DNA of 64,000 nucleotides from Solirubrobacter deserti (GTDB taxonomy: Bacteria > Actinomycetota > Thermoleophilia > Solirubrobacterales > Solirubrobacteraceae): positions 1 to 64,000 of the forward strand of contig NZ_JAPCID010000022.1 in the NCBI RefSeq assembly GCF_027587175.1, written 5' to 3'. The position numbers were made by a program, and so were the translations under genes. Within the stretch, counting starts at the first letter, position 1; each line of letters opens with the position of its first letter. Shown one piece after another: positions 50,239 to 58,767 of this stretch. A model generated the notes under the pieces. The model was not told the DNA's origin. It did not search any database and was given only the letters and a program-made list of their open reading frames with translations.

Positions 50239-50708
50239 TCCGCCCCGAGACGCCCGACGACTACGCCCGCATCCGCGCCATCCACGCAGGCGCGTTTCCG
50301 CAGCCGCTGGAGGCGCAGCTCGTGGAGGACCTGCGCGCCGCGGGCGACCATGTGCCGGAGCTGTGCCTCGTGCACCCGCACGGCCACGTGATGACGAGCA
50401 AGGCGCGCGTCGACGACCACCCCGCGCTCGCGCTCGGCCCGATCGCCGTCGACACGACCTATCAGCGCCAGGGCATCGGGAGCGAGCTCATACGCGCCGT
50501 GATCGAACGCGCGCAGCACACCGACTACACGCTGATCGGCCTCCTCGGCCACCCGACCTACTACCCGCGCTTCGGCTTCCGGCCCGGCGCCGAGCTCGGC
50601 ATCGAATCCACCTACGACGCGCCTTCCGAGGCGTGGATGGTCCTTCCGCTGCCCGCCTACACCGACGACGTCCGCGGCACGTTCCACTACGCGCCCGCAT
50701 TCCCCTAG
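50235..50708 (+). CDS. GNAT-family N-acetyltransferase
   Basis: 157 residues from GTG 50235. The acetyl-CoA motif A is in LGPIAVDTTYQRQGIGSELIRAVI (QRQGIG), followed by YYPRFGF, typical of GNAT proteins annotated as YhbS-like. It transfers acetyl groups to an unknown amine. It is the last gene of the coupled run that begins with the AAA protein. Confidence 0.9.
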   Translation: MIRPETPDDYARIRAIHAGAFPQPLEAQLVEDLRAAGDHVPELCLVHPHGHVMTSKARVDDHPALALGPIAVDTTYQRQGIGSELIRAVIERAQHTDYTLIGLLGHPTYYPRFGFRPGAELGIESTYDAPSEAWMVLPLPAYTDDVRGTFHYAPAFP

Positions 50709-50776
50709 ACCTTCGGGGAGTCCTGGAACCCGCGGGTCTGCCGATGTGAAGAACGGGTAACCCGACAACCAAGACG

Positions 50777-51166
50777 ATGCTTCACCAACGCCATTACACC
50801 GCCGACCAGGCCAACGCTCTCCTCCCTGAGGTGCGCTCGACGGTTCGTCGCCTGCAGGCGGCGAAGCGGGTGCTCCAGGACGAGGGCTTCGACACGGGCT
50901 TCGCGACGCTCGCCGACGTGGTCGGCGGCGCGTTTCCGGGGCGCGAACGCGCGCAGGCCGCCGTGGCCGCGACGCTGGGCTTCGAGCACCTGGAGGAGCT
51001 GGACCTGCTGGTCCGCGATCTCGAGGCCGGCTTGATCGACTTCCCGTCCCTGCGCGACGGCCGCGAGGTCTACCTGTGCTGGCAGGTGGACGAGCAGGAA
51101 GTCGCTCACTGGCACACCGCCGAAGCCGGCTATCCGAGCCGCTTCCCGCTGGACCCCTGGTCGTAG
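50777..51166 (+). CDS. DUF2203 protein
   Basis: 129 residues. The start ADQANALLPEVRSTVRRLQ and the C-terminal block GLIDFPSLRDGREVYLCWQVDEQEVAHWHTAEAGYPSRFPL match DUF2203, a small family of unknown role with conserved Cys, Trp and His near the end. It lies 48 bases before the response regulator gene. Confidence 0.88.
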   Translation: MLHQRHYTADQANALLPEVRSTVRRLQAAKRVLQDEGFDTGFATLADVVGGAFPGRERAQAAVAATLGFEHLEELDLLVRDLEAGLIDFPSLRDGREVYLCWQVDEQEVAHWHTAEAGYPSRFPLDPWS

Positions 51167-51173
51167 TTCCCCC

Positions 51174-51192
51174 TTCTTACACGGTTCTCAGG
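51174..51192. promoter_or_regulatory. Tandem octamer, probable response-regulator site
   Basis: TTCTTACA (51174-51181), CGG, TTCTCAGG (51185-51192): octamers with an 11-base period. MprA is known to bind two loosely conserved octamers of this kind. It lies 22 bases before the response regulator start, fitting autoregulation, and the same layout occurs at 53149. Confidence 0.55.
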
Positions 51193-51214
51193 TAACGCCC
51201 CGAGGATTGCGCAT

Positions 51215-51877
51215 GTGCGCATCCTCGTAGTGGACGACGAGCCCTCAGTACGCGACGCACTCGACCGTGCGCTGCGCATGGACGGCTACAAGGTCGAGCT
51301 CGCCGCGGACGGCCGCCAGGCGCTCGACGCGCTCGCCGACCAGCCGCCGGACGCGATCGTCCTCGACGTCCTCATGCCCGAACCGGACGGGCTCGAGGTC
51401 TGCCGCCGCCTGCGTGCCGCCGGGGACCACACGCCGGTGCTCATGCTCACCGCGCGCGACGCCGTCCCGGACCGGGTCGCGGGACTGGACGCCGGCGCCG
51501 ACGACTACCTCATCAAGCCGTTCGCGCTGGAGGAGCTCGGCGCGCGGCTGCGAGCGCTGCTGAGAAGAAGCGGCGGCCCGAACACCGAGCGGCTGCGCTA
51601 CGCGGACCTCACGCTCGACCCCGCCGGCCATACCGTCACCCGCGGGGACACGCCGATCGAGCTCACCCGCACCGAGTTCCTGCTGCTCGAGCTGCTGCTG
51701 CGCCACCCGCGGCAGGTGCTGACCCGCACGCAGATCTTCGAGCACGTGTGGGGCTACGACTTCGGCCCGAGCTCGAACTCGCTCGAGGTCTACGTCGGCT
51801 ACCTGCGCCGCAAGCTCGGCGAGCCGCGGCTGATCCAGACCGTGCGGGGCGTCGGCTACGTCCTGCGTGAGCGGTGA
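51215..51877 (+). CDS. OmpR-family response regulator (MprA-like)
   Basis: 220 residues from GTG 51215. The receiver has Asp7/Asp8, acceptor Asp51 (IVLDVLMP), a Thr in LMLTARD and a Lys in IKPFALEEL. The C-terminal winged helix ([31 protein letters not shown]) binds DNA. It is cotranscribed with its kinase (GTGA overlap). The MprA-like octamers before its own gene and before the exporter operon suggest the regulon. Confidence 0.95.
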   Translation: MRILVVDDEPSVRDALDRALRMDGYKVELAADGRQALDALADQPPDAIVLDVLMPEPDGLEVCRRLRAAGDHTPVLMLTARDAVPDRVAGLDAGADDYLIKPFALEELGARLRALLRRSGGPNTERLRYADLTLDPAGHTVTRGDTPIELTRTEFLLLELLLRHPRQVLTRTQIFEHVWGYDFGPSSNSLEVYVGYLRRKLGEPRLIQTVRGVGYVLRER

Positions 51878-53166
51878 GCTTCCGGCGCCGGCTGACGCTG
51901 TCCTGCGGCGTGGCGGTCGCGTTCGTCGCGGTGCTCGGCTGCGTGCTCGCCTACTGGGCGGTGCGCACCACGTTGCGCGCCGAGATCGACGCCGCCCTCG
52001 AACGCGAGGTCGCGCAGCGCGTGCCGGGGGAGATGGGCGCGACGCTGATCCGCCGCGCCGATCTGCTGACCGAGGCGCCGCCCGCGTTCGTGACCGAGAT
52101 CCGGCGCACCCAGCCGATCGTGGGCCCGGATGAGGAGCTCATGCGCGCGGTGGCCGAAGGTCGCGAGGGCCCGTTCTTCGCCGACCGCGAGATCGACGGC
52201 GTCCACGTCCGCGTCCACGTCGCGCAGGCCGGCGACGGCATGACGCTGTTCGTCGCGCGGCCGCTGACCGAGGTCGACTCGGCGCTCGCGCGCCTGCGGA
52301 TCGCGCTCGGGGTGCTGGCCGCGGCGGGGATCGCACTCGCGGTCGTCCTGAGCCGGCTCGCCATGCGCGCCGCCGCGCGCCCCGTGTCCGAGCTCACGAC
52401 CACGGCCGAGCACGTCGCCTCCACGCGCGACCTCACGCGCCGGATCGACGCCCACGGCGACGACGAGATCGCCCGCCTGGCGACCGCGTTCAACACGATG
52501 CTGGAAGCGCTGGAGCGCTCGCAACGCGCGCAGAAGCAGCTGGTCGCCGACGCCTCGCACGAGCTGCGCACTCCGCTCACCTCACTGCGCACGAACCTCG
52601 AGGTGCTCGCGCGCGGCGGGCCGCCGGACGCGACCGATCGCGAGCGTCTGCGCGCGGACCTGGTGGCCCAGCTGGAGGAGCTCACGGGCCTGGTCGGCGA
52701 CCTCACCGAGCTCGCGCGCGACGAGGAGCTCGAGATCGAGGACGTGCGCCTCGACATGCTGGTCGAAGGCGCGGTGGAGCGGGCCCGCCGGCACGCGCCG
52801 CACATCACCTACACCACCGAGCTCGAGCCGACGCTCATCAACGGCGTCCCGTCCCGGCTGGACCGCGCCGTGGGCAACCTGCTCGACAACGCCGCCAAGT
52901 ACTCGCCGGCCGGGAGCGTCGTGGACGTGCGCCTGCGCGACGGCGAGCTGACCGTGCGCGACCGCGGCCCCGGCATCCCGGCGGCCGACCTCCCGCACGT
53001 GTTCGACCGCTTCTACCGCGCGGACGCGGCGCGCGGGCGGCCCGGCTCCGGCCTCGGGCTCGCGATCGTGCGCCAGGTGGCCGAGACGCACGGCGGGACG
53101 GTCGCCGCCGAGGCCGCCGACGGCGGCGGTGCGCTGCTGCGGCTGCGGCTCTCAGCAACTTCCTAG
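51874..53166 (+). CDS. Membrane sensor histidine kinase (MprB-like)
   Basis: 430 residues from GTG 51874. Two membrane segments (about 7-30 and 143-165) enclose an extracytoplasmic sensor, followed by HAMP, the HisKA box [14 protein letters not shown] with His229, and an ATPase domain with DRGPGIP and GSGLGLAI. It pairs with the preceding regulator; MprAB-type systems answer envelope stress. The last codons overlap the octamer site at 53149-53167. Confidence 0.94.
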   Translation: MSFRRRLTLSCGVAVAFVAVLGCVLAYWAVRTTLRAEIDAALEREVAQRVPGEMGATLIRRADLLTEAPPAFVTEIRRTQPIVGPDEELMRAVAEGREGPFFADREIDGVHVRVHVAQAGDGMTLFVARPLTEVDSALARLRIALGVLAAAGIALAVVLSRLAMRAAARPVSELTTTAEHVASTRDLTRRIDAHGDDEIARLATAFNTMLEALERSQRAQKQLVADASHELRTPLTSLRTNLEVLARGGPPDATDRERLRADLVAQLEELTGLVGDLTELARDEELEIEDVRLDMLVEGAVERARRHAPHITYTTELEPTLINGVPSRLDRAVGNLLDNAAKYSPAGSVVDVRLRDGELTVRDRGPGIPAADLPHVFDRFYRADAARGRPGSGLGLAIVRQVAETHGGTVAAEAADGGGALLRLRLSATS

Positions 53167-53167
53167 G
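53149..53167. promoter_or_regulatory. Second tandem octamer, before the exporter operon
   Basis: CTCTCAGC (53149-53156), AAC, TTCCTAGG (53160-53167), with the same 11-base period as 51174-51192. It spans the kinase stop codon and lies 44 bases before the lipoprotein gene, where it could activate the exporter operon. Confidence 0.5.
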
Positions 53168-53211
53168 TTCGGAAAACGGGCGTCTCAGTCCCGCTCGGGA
53201 CCGTGGCGGGC

Positions 53212-53712
53212 ATGACCAGACGAATCCTGCTCGCCGCCGCTGTCGCCGTCGTCGCCGGGTGCGGCGCGGAGAAGGAGACTCCGAGCGAGCCCGCGGCCGA
53301 CCAGAACCGCCAGGCGATGCTCGACTACGCGCGCTGCATGCGCGAGAACGGCGTCGACATGCCCGACCCGAAGTTCGAGGGCGGGCGCGTGACGATGGCG
53401 GTCGGCGCGCCCGGCCAGCGAATCGACCCGGACAAGCTGCGCACCGCCGAGCAGGCGTGTGCGAAGTACCAGGAGGCGATCAAGCCGCCCGAGATGTCCG
53501 ACGAGGACAAGGCCGAGTTCAAGGCCAGGGCGCTCGAGCACTCGCGTTGCATGCGCGAGAACGGCATCGAGGACTTCCCGGACCCGACGTTCGACGAAAA
53601 CGGTGGCGCGCGGATGAAGATGACCCGCGAGCTCGATCCGGAGAGCCCGGCGTTCCAGAAGGCGCAGCAGGCGTGCGAGAAGACGCTGCCCGGGCCCGGA
53701 GGCGAGGGGTGA
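53212..53712 (+). CDS. Lipoprotein with duplicated RCMRENG motif
   Basis: 166 residues from ATG 53212 (a GTG three codons earlier is possible). The signal peptide ends in lipobox VAGC. The mature part contains two related halves: YARCMRENGVDMPDPKF and HSRCMRENGIEDFPDPTF, each followed after some distance by a Cys in QACAKY or QACEK. A possible pair of disulfides per repeat would be extracytoplasmic. It heads an operon with adaptor, ATPase and permease, so it may be a substrate-binding or sensing subunit. Confidence 0.8.
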   Translation: MTRRILLAAAVAVVAGCGAEKETPSEPAADQNRQAMLDYARCMRENGVDMPDPKFEGGRVTMAVGAPGQRIDPDKLRTAEQACAKYQEAIKPPEMSDEDKAEFKARALEHSRCMRENGIEDFPDPTFDENGGARMKMTRELDPESPAFQKAQQACEKTLPGPGGEG

Positions 53713-54710
53713 GACGCTCGGTGGTGCTGGTCGCGCTCGTCGCCGCCGGGTGCGGGAGCGAGGCGCCGGCGACCGAGACGCCCGCCGCTCCGCGCGAGAC
53801 CGCGACCGTCGAGCGCACGGACCTCGTCGACCGCGAGAACCTGCCCGGCACGCTCGGGTTCGCGGACCCGGGCACGCTCGCGAGCGGCGTCTCCGGGACG
53901 CTGACCGGGCTGCGCGCGCCGGGAACGGTCGTCACCCGCGGGCACTCGCTGTACGCGGTCGACGGCGCGCCCGCCGCGTTCCTGCTCTACGGCGAGCTGC
54001 CCACCTGGCGCGACTTCTCGCCCTCGATGACCGACGGCGAGGACGTGCGCCAGCTCGAGCGCAACCTGCGCGCGCTGGGCTACGACCCCGGCACCGTCGA
54101 CGACGACTGGGATTGGGAGACGACGGAGGCCGTCGAGGACTTCCAGCGCGACCGGGAGCTCGAGGACGACGGCACGCTCAGCCGCGGCGAGATCGTCTTC
54201 CGCGCCGGCGCGACGCGCATCGGCGAGGCGAAGGGCACCGTGGGCGAGGCGACCGCTCCGGGCCGGCCGGTCGCGGCGATCTCGTCGGTGGAGCGCGAGG
54301 TCGTCGTCGCGCTCGACGCGCGCCGCCAGCACCTGGCCAAGCGCGGCGCGACCGTGAGCGTCGAGCTGCCGACGGGTGACGTGGCCGACGGGCGCATCAC
54401 CGACGTCGGGACGGTCGCCAGCCAGGCGGACGAGGAGAGCGACCCGACCGTCGAGGTCACCATCACGCTGCGCGGGCGCCGCAACGAGCTCGACCAGGCG
54501 CCCGTCGAGGTCGGCTTCGCCGTCGAGGCCGCACGCGACGCCCTGGCCGTCCCGGTCAAGGCGCTGCTCGCGCGCCAGGGCGGCGGGTACGCGCTCGAAC
54601 TGCCGGACGGGCGCAAGCTGCCCGTGGAGACGGGGCTGTACGCGGACGACCTGGTCGAGGTGTCCGGCGCCGGCGTGCGCGAGGGCCTGAAGGTGGTGAC
54701 CGCGCGATGA
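53709..54710 (+). CDS. MacA/RND-type periplasmic adaptor with peptidoglycan-binding-like domain
   Basis: 333 residues started at the GTG in GTGA; the frame is open upstream in the lipoprotein gene only as a shadow. A lipobox ALVAAGC places Cys15 as acylated residue. Residues about 108-165 resemble a PG_binding_1 domain ([35 protein letters not shown]), inserted in the adaptor barrel/lipoyl-like region, followed by beta-barrel strands. It likely links the MacB-type permease to the cell wall. Confidence 0.85.
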   Translation: MRRSVVLVALVAAGCGSEAPATETPAAPRETATVERTDLVDRENLPGTLGFADPGTLASGVSGTLTGLRAPGTVVTRGHSLYAVDGAPAAFLLYGELPTWRDFSPSMTDGEDVRQLERNLRALGYDPGTVDDDWDWETTEAVEDFQRDRELEDDGTLSRGEIVFRAGATRIGEAKGTVGEATAPGRPVAAISSVEREVVVALDARRQHLAKRGATVSVELPTGDVADGRITDVGTVASQADEESDPTVEVTITLRGRRNELDQAPVEVGFAVEAARDALAVPVKALLARQGGGYALELPDGRKLPVETGLYADDLVEVSGAGVREGLKVVTAR

Positions 54711-55414
54711 CGTCCCCCACACCCGTCGCACCCGGCCATGTCGCCGCGTCCCGCGAGGAGGCCGTCCTGCGGCTCGTCGATGTGCGCAAGGTCTACGCCG
54801 GCGGCGTCGAGGCGCTGCGCGGCGTGTCCCTGAGCGTGCGGCCGGGGGAGGCGGTGGCGATCGTCGGGCCGTCCGGATCGGGCAAGTCGACGCTGCTGCA
54901 CGTGATGGGGACGCTGGAGCGGCCGACGTCCGGCGAGGTCCACGTGGCCGGCGCCGACACGGCCGCGCTCGGGGAGCGTGCGCTGGCGGCGCTGCGGGCG
55001 CGCTCGATCGGGTTCGTCTTCCAGCAGTTCTTCCTCCTCGACGGCATGACCGCGCTCGACAACGTCGCGACCGGGCTGCTGTACGCCGACGTCGCGCCGG
55101 GCGAGCGGCGGGCGCGGGCCCGCGAGGCGCTGACCGCGGTGGGCCTCGAGCACCGCCTGGACCACTCGCCGTCCAAGCTCTCGGGCGGCGAGCGCCAGCG
55201 GGTCGCGATCGCCCGCGCGCTCGTCGGCCGGCCCGCGATCCTGTTCGCCGACGAGCCCACCGGCAACCTCGACAGCCGCACCGGCGCGGGCATCCTCGCG
55301 CTGCTGCAGGAGCTGCACGCGGCGGGCTCGACGATCGTCACGATCACGCACGACCACGCGATCGCGGACGCCTTCCCGCGCCGGGTGCAGATCATGGACG
55401 GGGTCGTGGCATGA
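54707..55414 (+). CDS. ABC transporter ATP-binding protein (MacB/LolD type)
   Basis: 235 residues, ATGA overlap with the adaptor gene. Walker [10 protein letters not shown] at 54-62, signature [15 protein letters not shown], Walker [14 protein letters not shown]. The N-terminal 20 residues before the core may be a late start artefact. It energises the permease encoded next. Confidence 0.94.
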   Translation: MTSPTPVAPGHVAASREEAVLRLVDVRKVYAGGVEALRGVSLSVRPGEAVAIVGPSGSGKSTLLHVMGTLERPTSGEVHVAGADTAALGERALAALRARSIGFVFQQFFLLDGMTALDNVATGLLYADVAPGERRARAREALTAVGLEHRLDHSPSKLSGGERQRVAIARALVGRPAILFADEPTGNLDSRTGAGILALLQELHAAGSTIVTITHDHAIADAFPRRVQIMDGVVA

Positions 55415-56577
55415 CCGCCGCGGACGTCCTCCGGACCGGCGCGCTGGGCCTGCGCACGCGGCGCGCCCGCGCGGCGCTGTCGGCGCTCGGGATCGCGATC
55501 GGCGTGGCGTCGATGGTCGCCGTGCTCGGCATCAGCGAGTCCTCGAAGGCCGACCTGCTCGCGCAGCTCGACGAGCTCGGCACGAACCTGCTGCAGGTCG
55601 CGCCCGGCCAGTCCTTCCTCGGCGAGGACTCGACGCTGCCCGAGTCCGCGTCGGCGATGCTCCGGCGCGTGAACGGCGTCGAGTCGGTCGCGGCCACCGC
55701 CGCCGTCGGCGAGGCGACCGTGCGCCGCAGCCCCGCCATCGACGAGGCCGAGACGGGCGGCATCGGCGTCGTCGCCGCCGACCCGGCGCTGCGGGACGCC
55801 GTCGGCGCCAGCGTGCGCCGCGGGCGCTTCCTGGACGCCGCCACCGGCCGTTACCCGGCGGTCGTGCTCGGCGCCCAGACGGCCGCGACGCTCGGCATCG
55901 ACGACGCCGACTCGCGCGTCTGGCTCGGCGGGCGCTGGTTCACCGTCATCGGCATCCTCGACCCGGTCGCGCTGGCCCCGAGCCTCGACACCGCGGCGCT
56001 GATCGGCTTCGCGGCCGCGAAGACGTACTTCGACCTGGACCCGAACCCGAGCACGGTCTTCGTCCGCGCCGACCAGGAGCGCGTCGAAGGCGTCCGCGAC
56101 CTGCTGGGCGCGACCGCCAACCCGGAGCGGCCGGAGGAGGTCGACGTCTCGCGCCCGTCCGACGCGCTGGAGGCGCGAGCGGCGGCCAAGACCGCGTTCA
56201 CGTCGCTGTTCCTCGGCCTCGGCGCCGTCGCCCTGCTGGTCGGCGGCGTGGGGATCGCGAACGTGATGGTGATCTCGGTGCTGGAACGCCGGCCGGAGAT
56301 CGGGCTGCGGCGCGCGCTCGGGGCCACGCGCCGCCACGTCGGCACGCAGTTCCTGACCGAGTCGCTGCTGCTCGCGGGCGCGGGCGGCGTGATCGGGACC
56401 GCGCTGGGCGCGGCCGTCACCGCGGGCTACGCGCTCAACGAGGGCTGGATCGTGGCCGTGCCGCTCGTCGCCCTCGGCGGCGGCGTGCTCGTCGCGGTCG
56501 TCGCGGGCGGCGTCGCCGGCCTCTACCCGGCCCTGCGCGCCGCCCGCCTCTCGCCCACGGAGGCGCTCCGTTCCTAA
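55411..56577 (+). CDS. MacB-type ABC permease
   Basis: 388 residues. An N-terminal membrane segment (about 20-40), a periplasmic MacB-like domain of some 220 residues and three C-terminal helices around [19 protein letters not shown] are typical. It completes a lipoprotein-adaptor-ATPase-permease exporter, resembling the MacAB design in a presumed monoderm. Its stop codon lies inside a REP-like palindrome. Confidence 0.93.
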   Translation: MTAADVLRTGALGLRTRRARAALSALGIAIGVASMVAVLGISESSKADLLAQLDELGTNLLQVAPGQSFLGEDSTLPESASAMLRRVNGVESVAATAAVGEATVRRSPAIDEAETGGIGVVAADPALRDAVGASVRRGRFLDAATGRYPAVVLGAQTAATLGIDDADSRVWLGGRWFTVIGILDPVALAPSLDTAALIGFAAAKTYFDLDPNPSTVFVRADQERVEGVRDLLGATANPERPEEVDVSRPSDALEARAAAKTAFTSLFLGLGAVALLVGGVGIANVMVISVLERRPEIGLRRALGATRRHVGTQFLTESLLLAGAGGVIGTALGAAVTAGYALNEGWIVAVPLVALGGGVLVAVVAGGVAGLYPALRAARLSPTEALRS

Positions 56578-56599
56578 AGAGGGACAGTCCCTCTTTAGG
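56573..56599. repeat. REP-like palindrome, copy 1
   Basis: CCTAAAGAGGGAC (56573-56585), A, then the exact complement GTCCCTCTTTAGG (56587-56599): a perfect 13-bp-arm hairpin. It includes the permease stop codon. Its location and a second copy 50 bases on suggest a dispersed REP-type element, also able to stop transcription. Confidence 0.75.
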
Positions 56600-56648
56600 T
56601 TCAGGGCACGTTTTTGGCTTGTCACCGTCGCTCACCCCGGCGGGTGTT

Positions 56649-56674
56649 CCTAAAGAGGGACAGTCCCCTTTAGG
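56649..56674. repeat. REP-like palindrome, copy 2
   Basis: The left arm CCTAAAGAGGGAC is identical to copy 1; the right arm has lost one base (GTCCCCTTTAGG), giving 26 bases. Same orientation, 76 bases between starts, both preceded by GTT. It ends 8 bases before the P450 gene. Confidence 0.75.
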
Positions 56675-56682
56675 TTTGGGGG

Positions 56683-57831
56683 GTGCTCCCGCCCGGGCCG
56701 AAGGCTCCCAGCGCGTTCCAGACGATCGAGTGGATCGTGCGGCCGACGCACTTCCTGCGCCAGGCGCAGGCCAAGTACGGCGAGCCGTTCACGATCCGCA
56801 CGGCGTGGTCGGACGCGCCGATGGTGCTCACGAGCGACCCCGAGGAGATCAAGCGTGCCTACGCGGCGCCGCCCGACGTGCTGCAGGGCGGCGACGCGGC
56901 GGACTTCCTCGAGCCGTTCGTGGGCCGCAACAGCCTGCTCGTCCTCCATGGCGACGAGCACCTCAAGCAGCGGCGCCTCGTGCTGCCGCCCTTCCATGGT
57001 GAGGCGCTGCGGCGCTGGTCCGACACGATCAGCACGCTCGCCCACGCGCACCTGGACACGTGGCCGACCGGGACGCCCTTCCGCGCGCTCCCGCGGATGC
57101 AGGAGCTCACGCTCGAGATCATCCAGCGCGTCATCTTCGGCTCCCAGGACGCCGAGCTCAAGCACGCGCTGCGCTCCGCGCTCGATCTCACGCAGAGCAC
57201 GCCGAACCTGATCGCGATGTCGCTCGTCCAGCGCGACTTCGGCCCGTACGGGCGCTTCCTGAAGGCCGTCGAGCGCATCGACGAGCTCGTCTACGCGCGC
57301 ATCGACCAGCCCAGCGAGACCGAGTCGATCCTCGACCTGCTCAAGCAGTCCGGCGCCACCCGCGAAGAGCTGCGCGACCAGCTCGTGACGCTGCTCGCCG
57401 CCGGTCACGAGACCACCGCGACCGCGCTCGCGTGGGCGCTGGAGCGGCTCGCGCGTCACCCCGCGGACCTCACCGCCGACCCGCAGCCGTTCATCGACGA
57501 GGTGCTCAGAACCCGTCCCGTGCTGTCGATCACCGCCCGCAAGACGCTGCAGCCGTACACGCTCGCGGGCCACACGCTGCCGGAAGGCGTCTACGTCGCG
57601 CCCTGCATCTACCTCGCGAACCGCCGCGGCAAGCCGATCCCGTTCGGCGGCGGCACGCGCCGCTGCGTCGGCGCGGCGTTCGCGACGCTCGAGCTGCGCG
57701 AGGTGTTACGAGCCGTGAGCGGCCGGTTCCGCCTGCGGCCGCCGCGGGCGCAAGGCGAGCGGATGCGCCGTCGCAGCATCACCCTCGCGCCCGCACGAGG
57801 CGCGGAGATCATCGCCGACCCGCTAGCGTGA
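56683..57831 (+). CDS. Cytochrome P450 lacking the PERF/meander segment
   Basis: 382 residues from GTG 56683. The I-helix AGHETTATALAW, the EVLR of the ExxR motif and the haem loop PFGGGTRRCVG with ligand Cys328 are clear. Between CIYLANRR and GKPIPFGGG only a few residues remain, where bacterial P450s of this group have about 30-35 containing the PxxFxPERF motif. The protein is also shorter than the usual 410-450. An in-frame deletion seems likely; function may be lost or altered. Confidence 0.85.
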   Translation: MLPPGPKAPSAFQTIEWIVRPTHFLRQAQAKYGEPFTIRTAWSDAPMVLTSDPEEIKRAYAAPPDVLQGGDAADFLEPFVGRNSLLVLHGDEHLKQRRLVLPPFHGEALRRWSDTISTLAHAHLDTWPTGTPFRALPRMQELTLEIIQRVIFGSQDAELKHALRSALDLTQSTPNLIAMSLVQRDFGPYGRFLKAVERIDELVYARIDQPSETESILDLLKQSGATREELRDQLVTLLAAGHETTATALAWALERLARHPADLTADPQPFIDEVLRTRPVLSITARKTLQPYTLAGHTLPEGVYVAPCIYLANRRGKPIPFGGGTRRCVGAAFATLELREVLRAVSGRFRLRPPRAQGERMRRRSITLAPARGAEIIADPLA

Positions 57832-57840
57832 GTCGGCGCG

Positions 57841-58764
57841 ATGACCGGCTCGTTCTGTCGCCACAACCGGCCCACCAACAAGTGCTCGATCTGCTCGCGG
57901 GAGCTCGACGACCGCCTCCGTGAGCAGGCGCCCATCAAGTACGTCACCGTGCGCAAGCCCGGGGCGACGTCCACGCCGCGTTCCCAGCGCGCTTCCGGTG
58001 GGAGCTCACGCAGTGCGTCCGCGAAGTCCAGCAGCTCCAACCGCGTCGTCACGCGCAAGCTCGCGCGCGCGGCGGATGACGGCTACCGCAACCCGCTCGT
58101 CCCGGGCCTGCGGGCCACGGCCGACGCGGAACGGCTCGCCGGCGCGCTGACGCAGGCGGCCGCGCGGCTCGAGCCGCCGGGGCCGCACCCCGCGATCGCG
58201 ACCACGCCGGACCTGGACGACGCGACCTGGCTCGCGTTCCTGATCGCGCTCGCGCCCGACCTCGAGGACGTGCTCGTCGAGGCGCAGCCGACCTGGGCCG
58301 AGAAGGACCTGTCCGCGCTGCCCGCGGCCAAGCAGAAGACGGCCAACGCCTACCTCGCGTGGGTCGAGCGCGCCGGTGGGCAGCCGCAGGCGTTCACGGG
58401 CGAGGAGGTATGGACGCCGCAGCGCCGCTTCGACCGCGTGTTCGAGCGCCTGGCGCTGCCGGGCTTCGGCCGCACCGCCCGCTTCGAGCTGCTCACGACG
58501 CTGGGCGCGGCCGGCCGCTACCCGCTCGAGGCGGGCTCGCTGCACTTCATCGAGGACGACGCCGCGACGCTGGCCGCCAAGCGCGCGCTGGTCTCCGGCG
58601 ACCGGATGCTGCTGGAGCGCCGCGCGAAGGCGCTGGCGGAGGCCGCGGATCTGCCGATCGCGGCGCTCGACCGCGGCCTGGCCGTCTGGGGCACGCCGGG
58701 CGAGCACGTGGACCTCACCGCGGACCCGGCCCCGGGCGTCGCCGCCGCCCTCAGTCTCCGGTAA
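57841..58764 (+). CDS. Zinc-ribbon-like protein, possibly helix-hairpin-helix glycosylase-like
   Basis: 307 residues. The N-terminus holds CRHNRPTNKCSICSRE, a likely zinc site, then a Ser-rich linker. The second half (FDRVFERLALPGFGRTARFELLTTLGAAGRYPL ... ADLPIAALDRGLAVWG) reminds me of the clade 3 alpha-glutamyl/putrescinyl thymine pyrophosphorylase domain, related to HhH DNA glycosylases. This recognition is from memory and uncertain. It lies 9 bases after the P450 stop. Confidence 0.5.
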   Translation: MTGSFCRHNRPTNKCSICSRELDDRLREQAPIKYVTVRKPGATSTPRSQRASGGSSRSASAKSSSSNRVVTRKLARAADDGYRNPLVPGLRATADAERLAGALTQAAARLEPPGPHPAIATTPDLDDATWLAFLIALAPDLEDVLVEAQPTWAEKDLSALPAAKQKTANAYLAWVERAGGQPQAFTGEEVWTPQRRFDRVFERLALPGFGRTARFELLTTLGAAGRYPLEAGSLHFIEDDAATLAAKRALVSGDRMLLERRAKALAEAADLPIAALDRGLAVWGTPGEHVDLTADPAPGVAAALSLR

Positions 58765-58767
58765 GCG

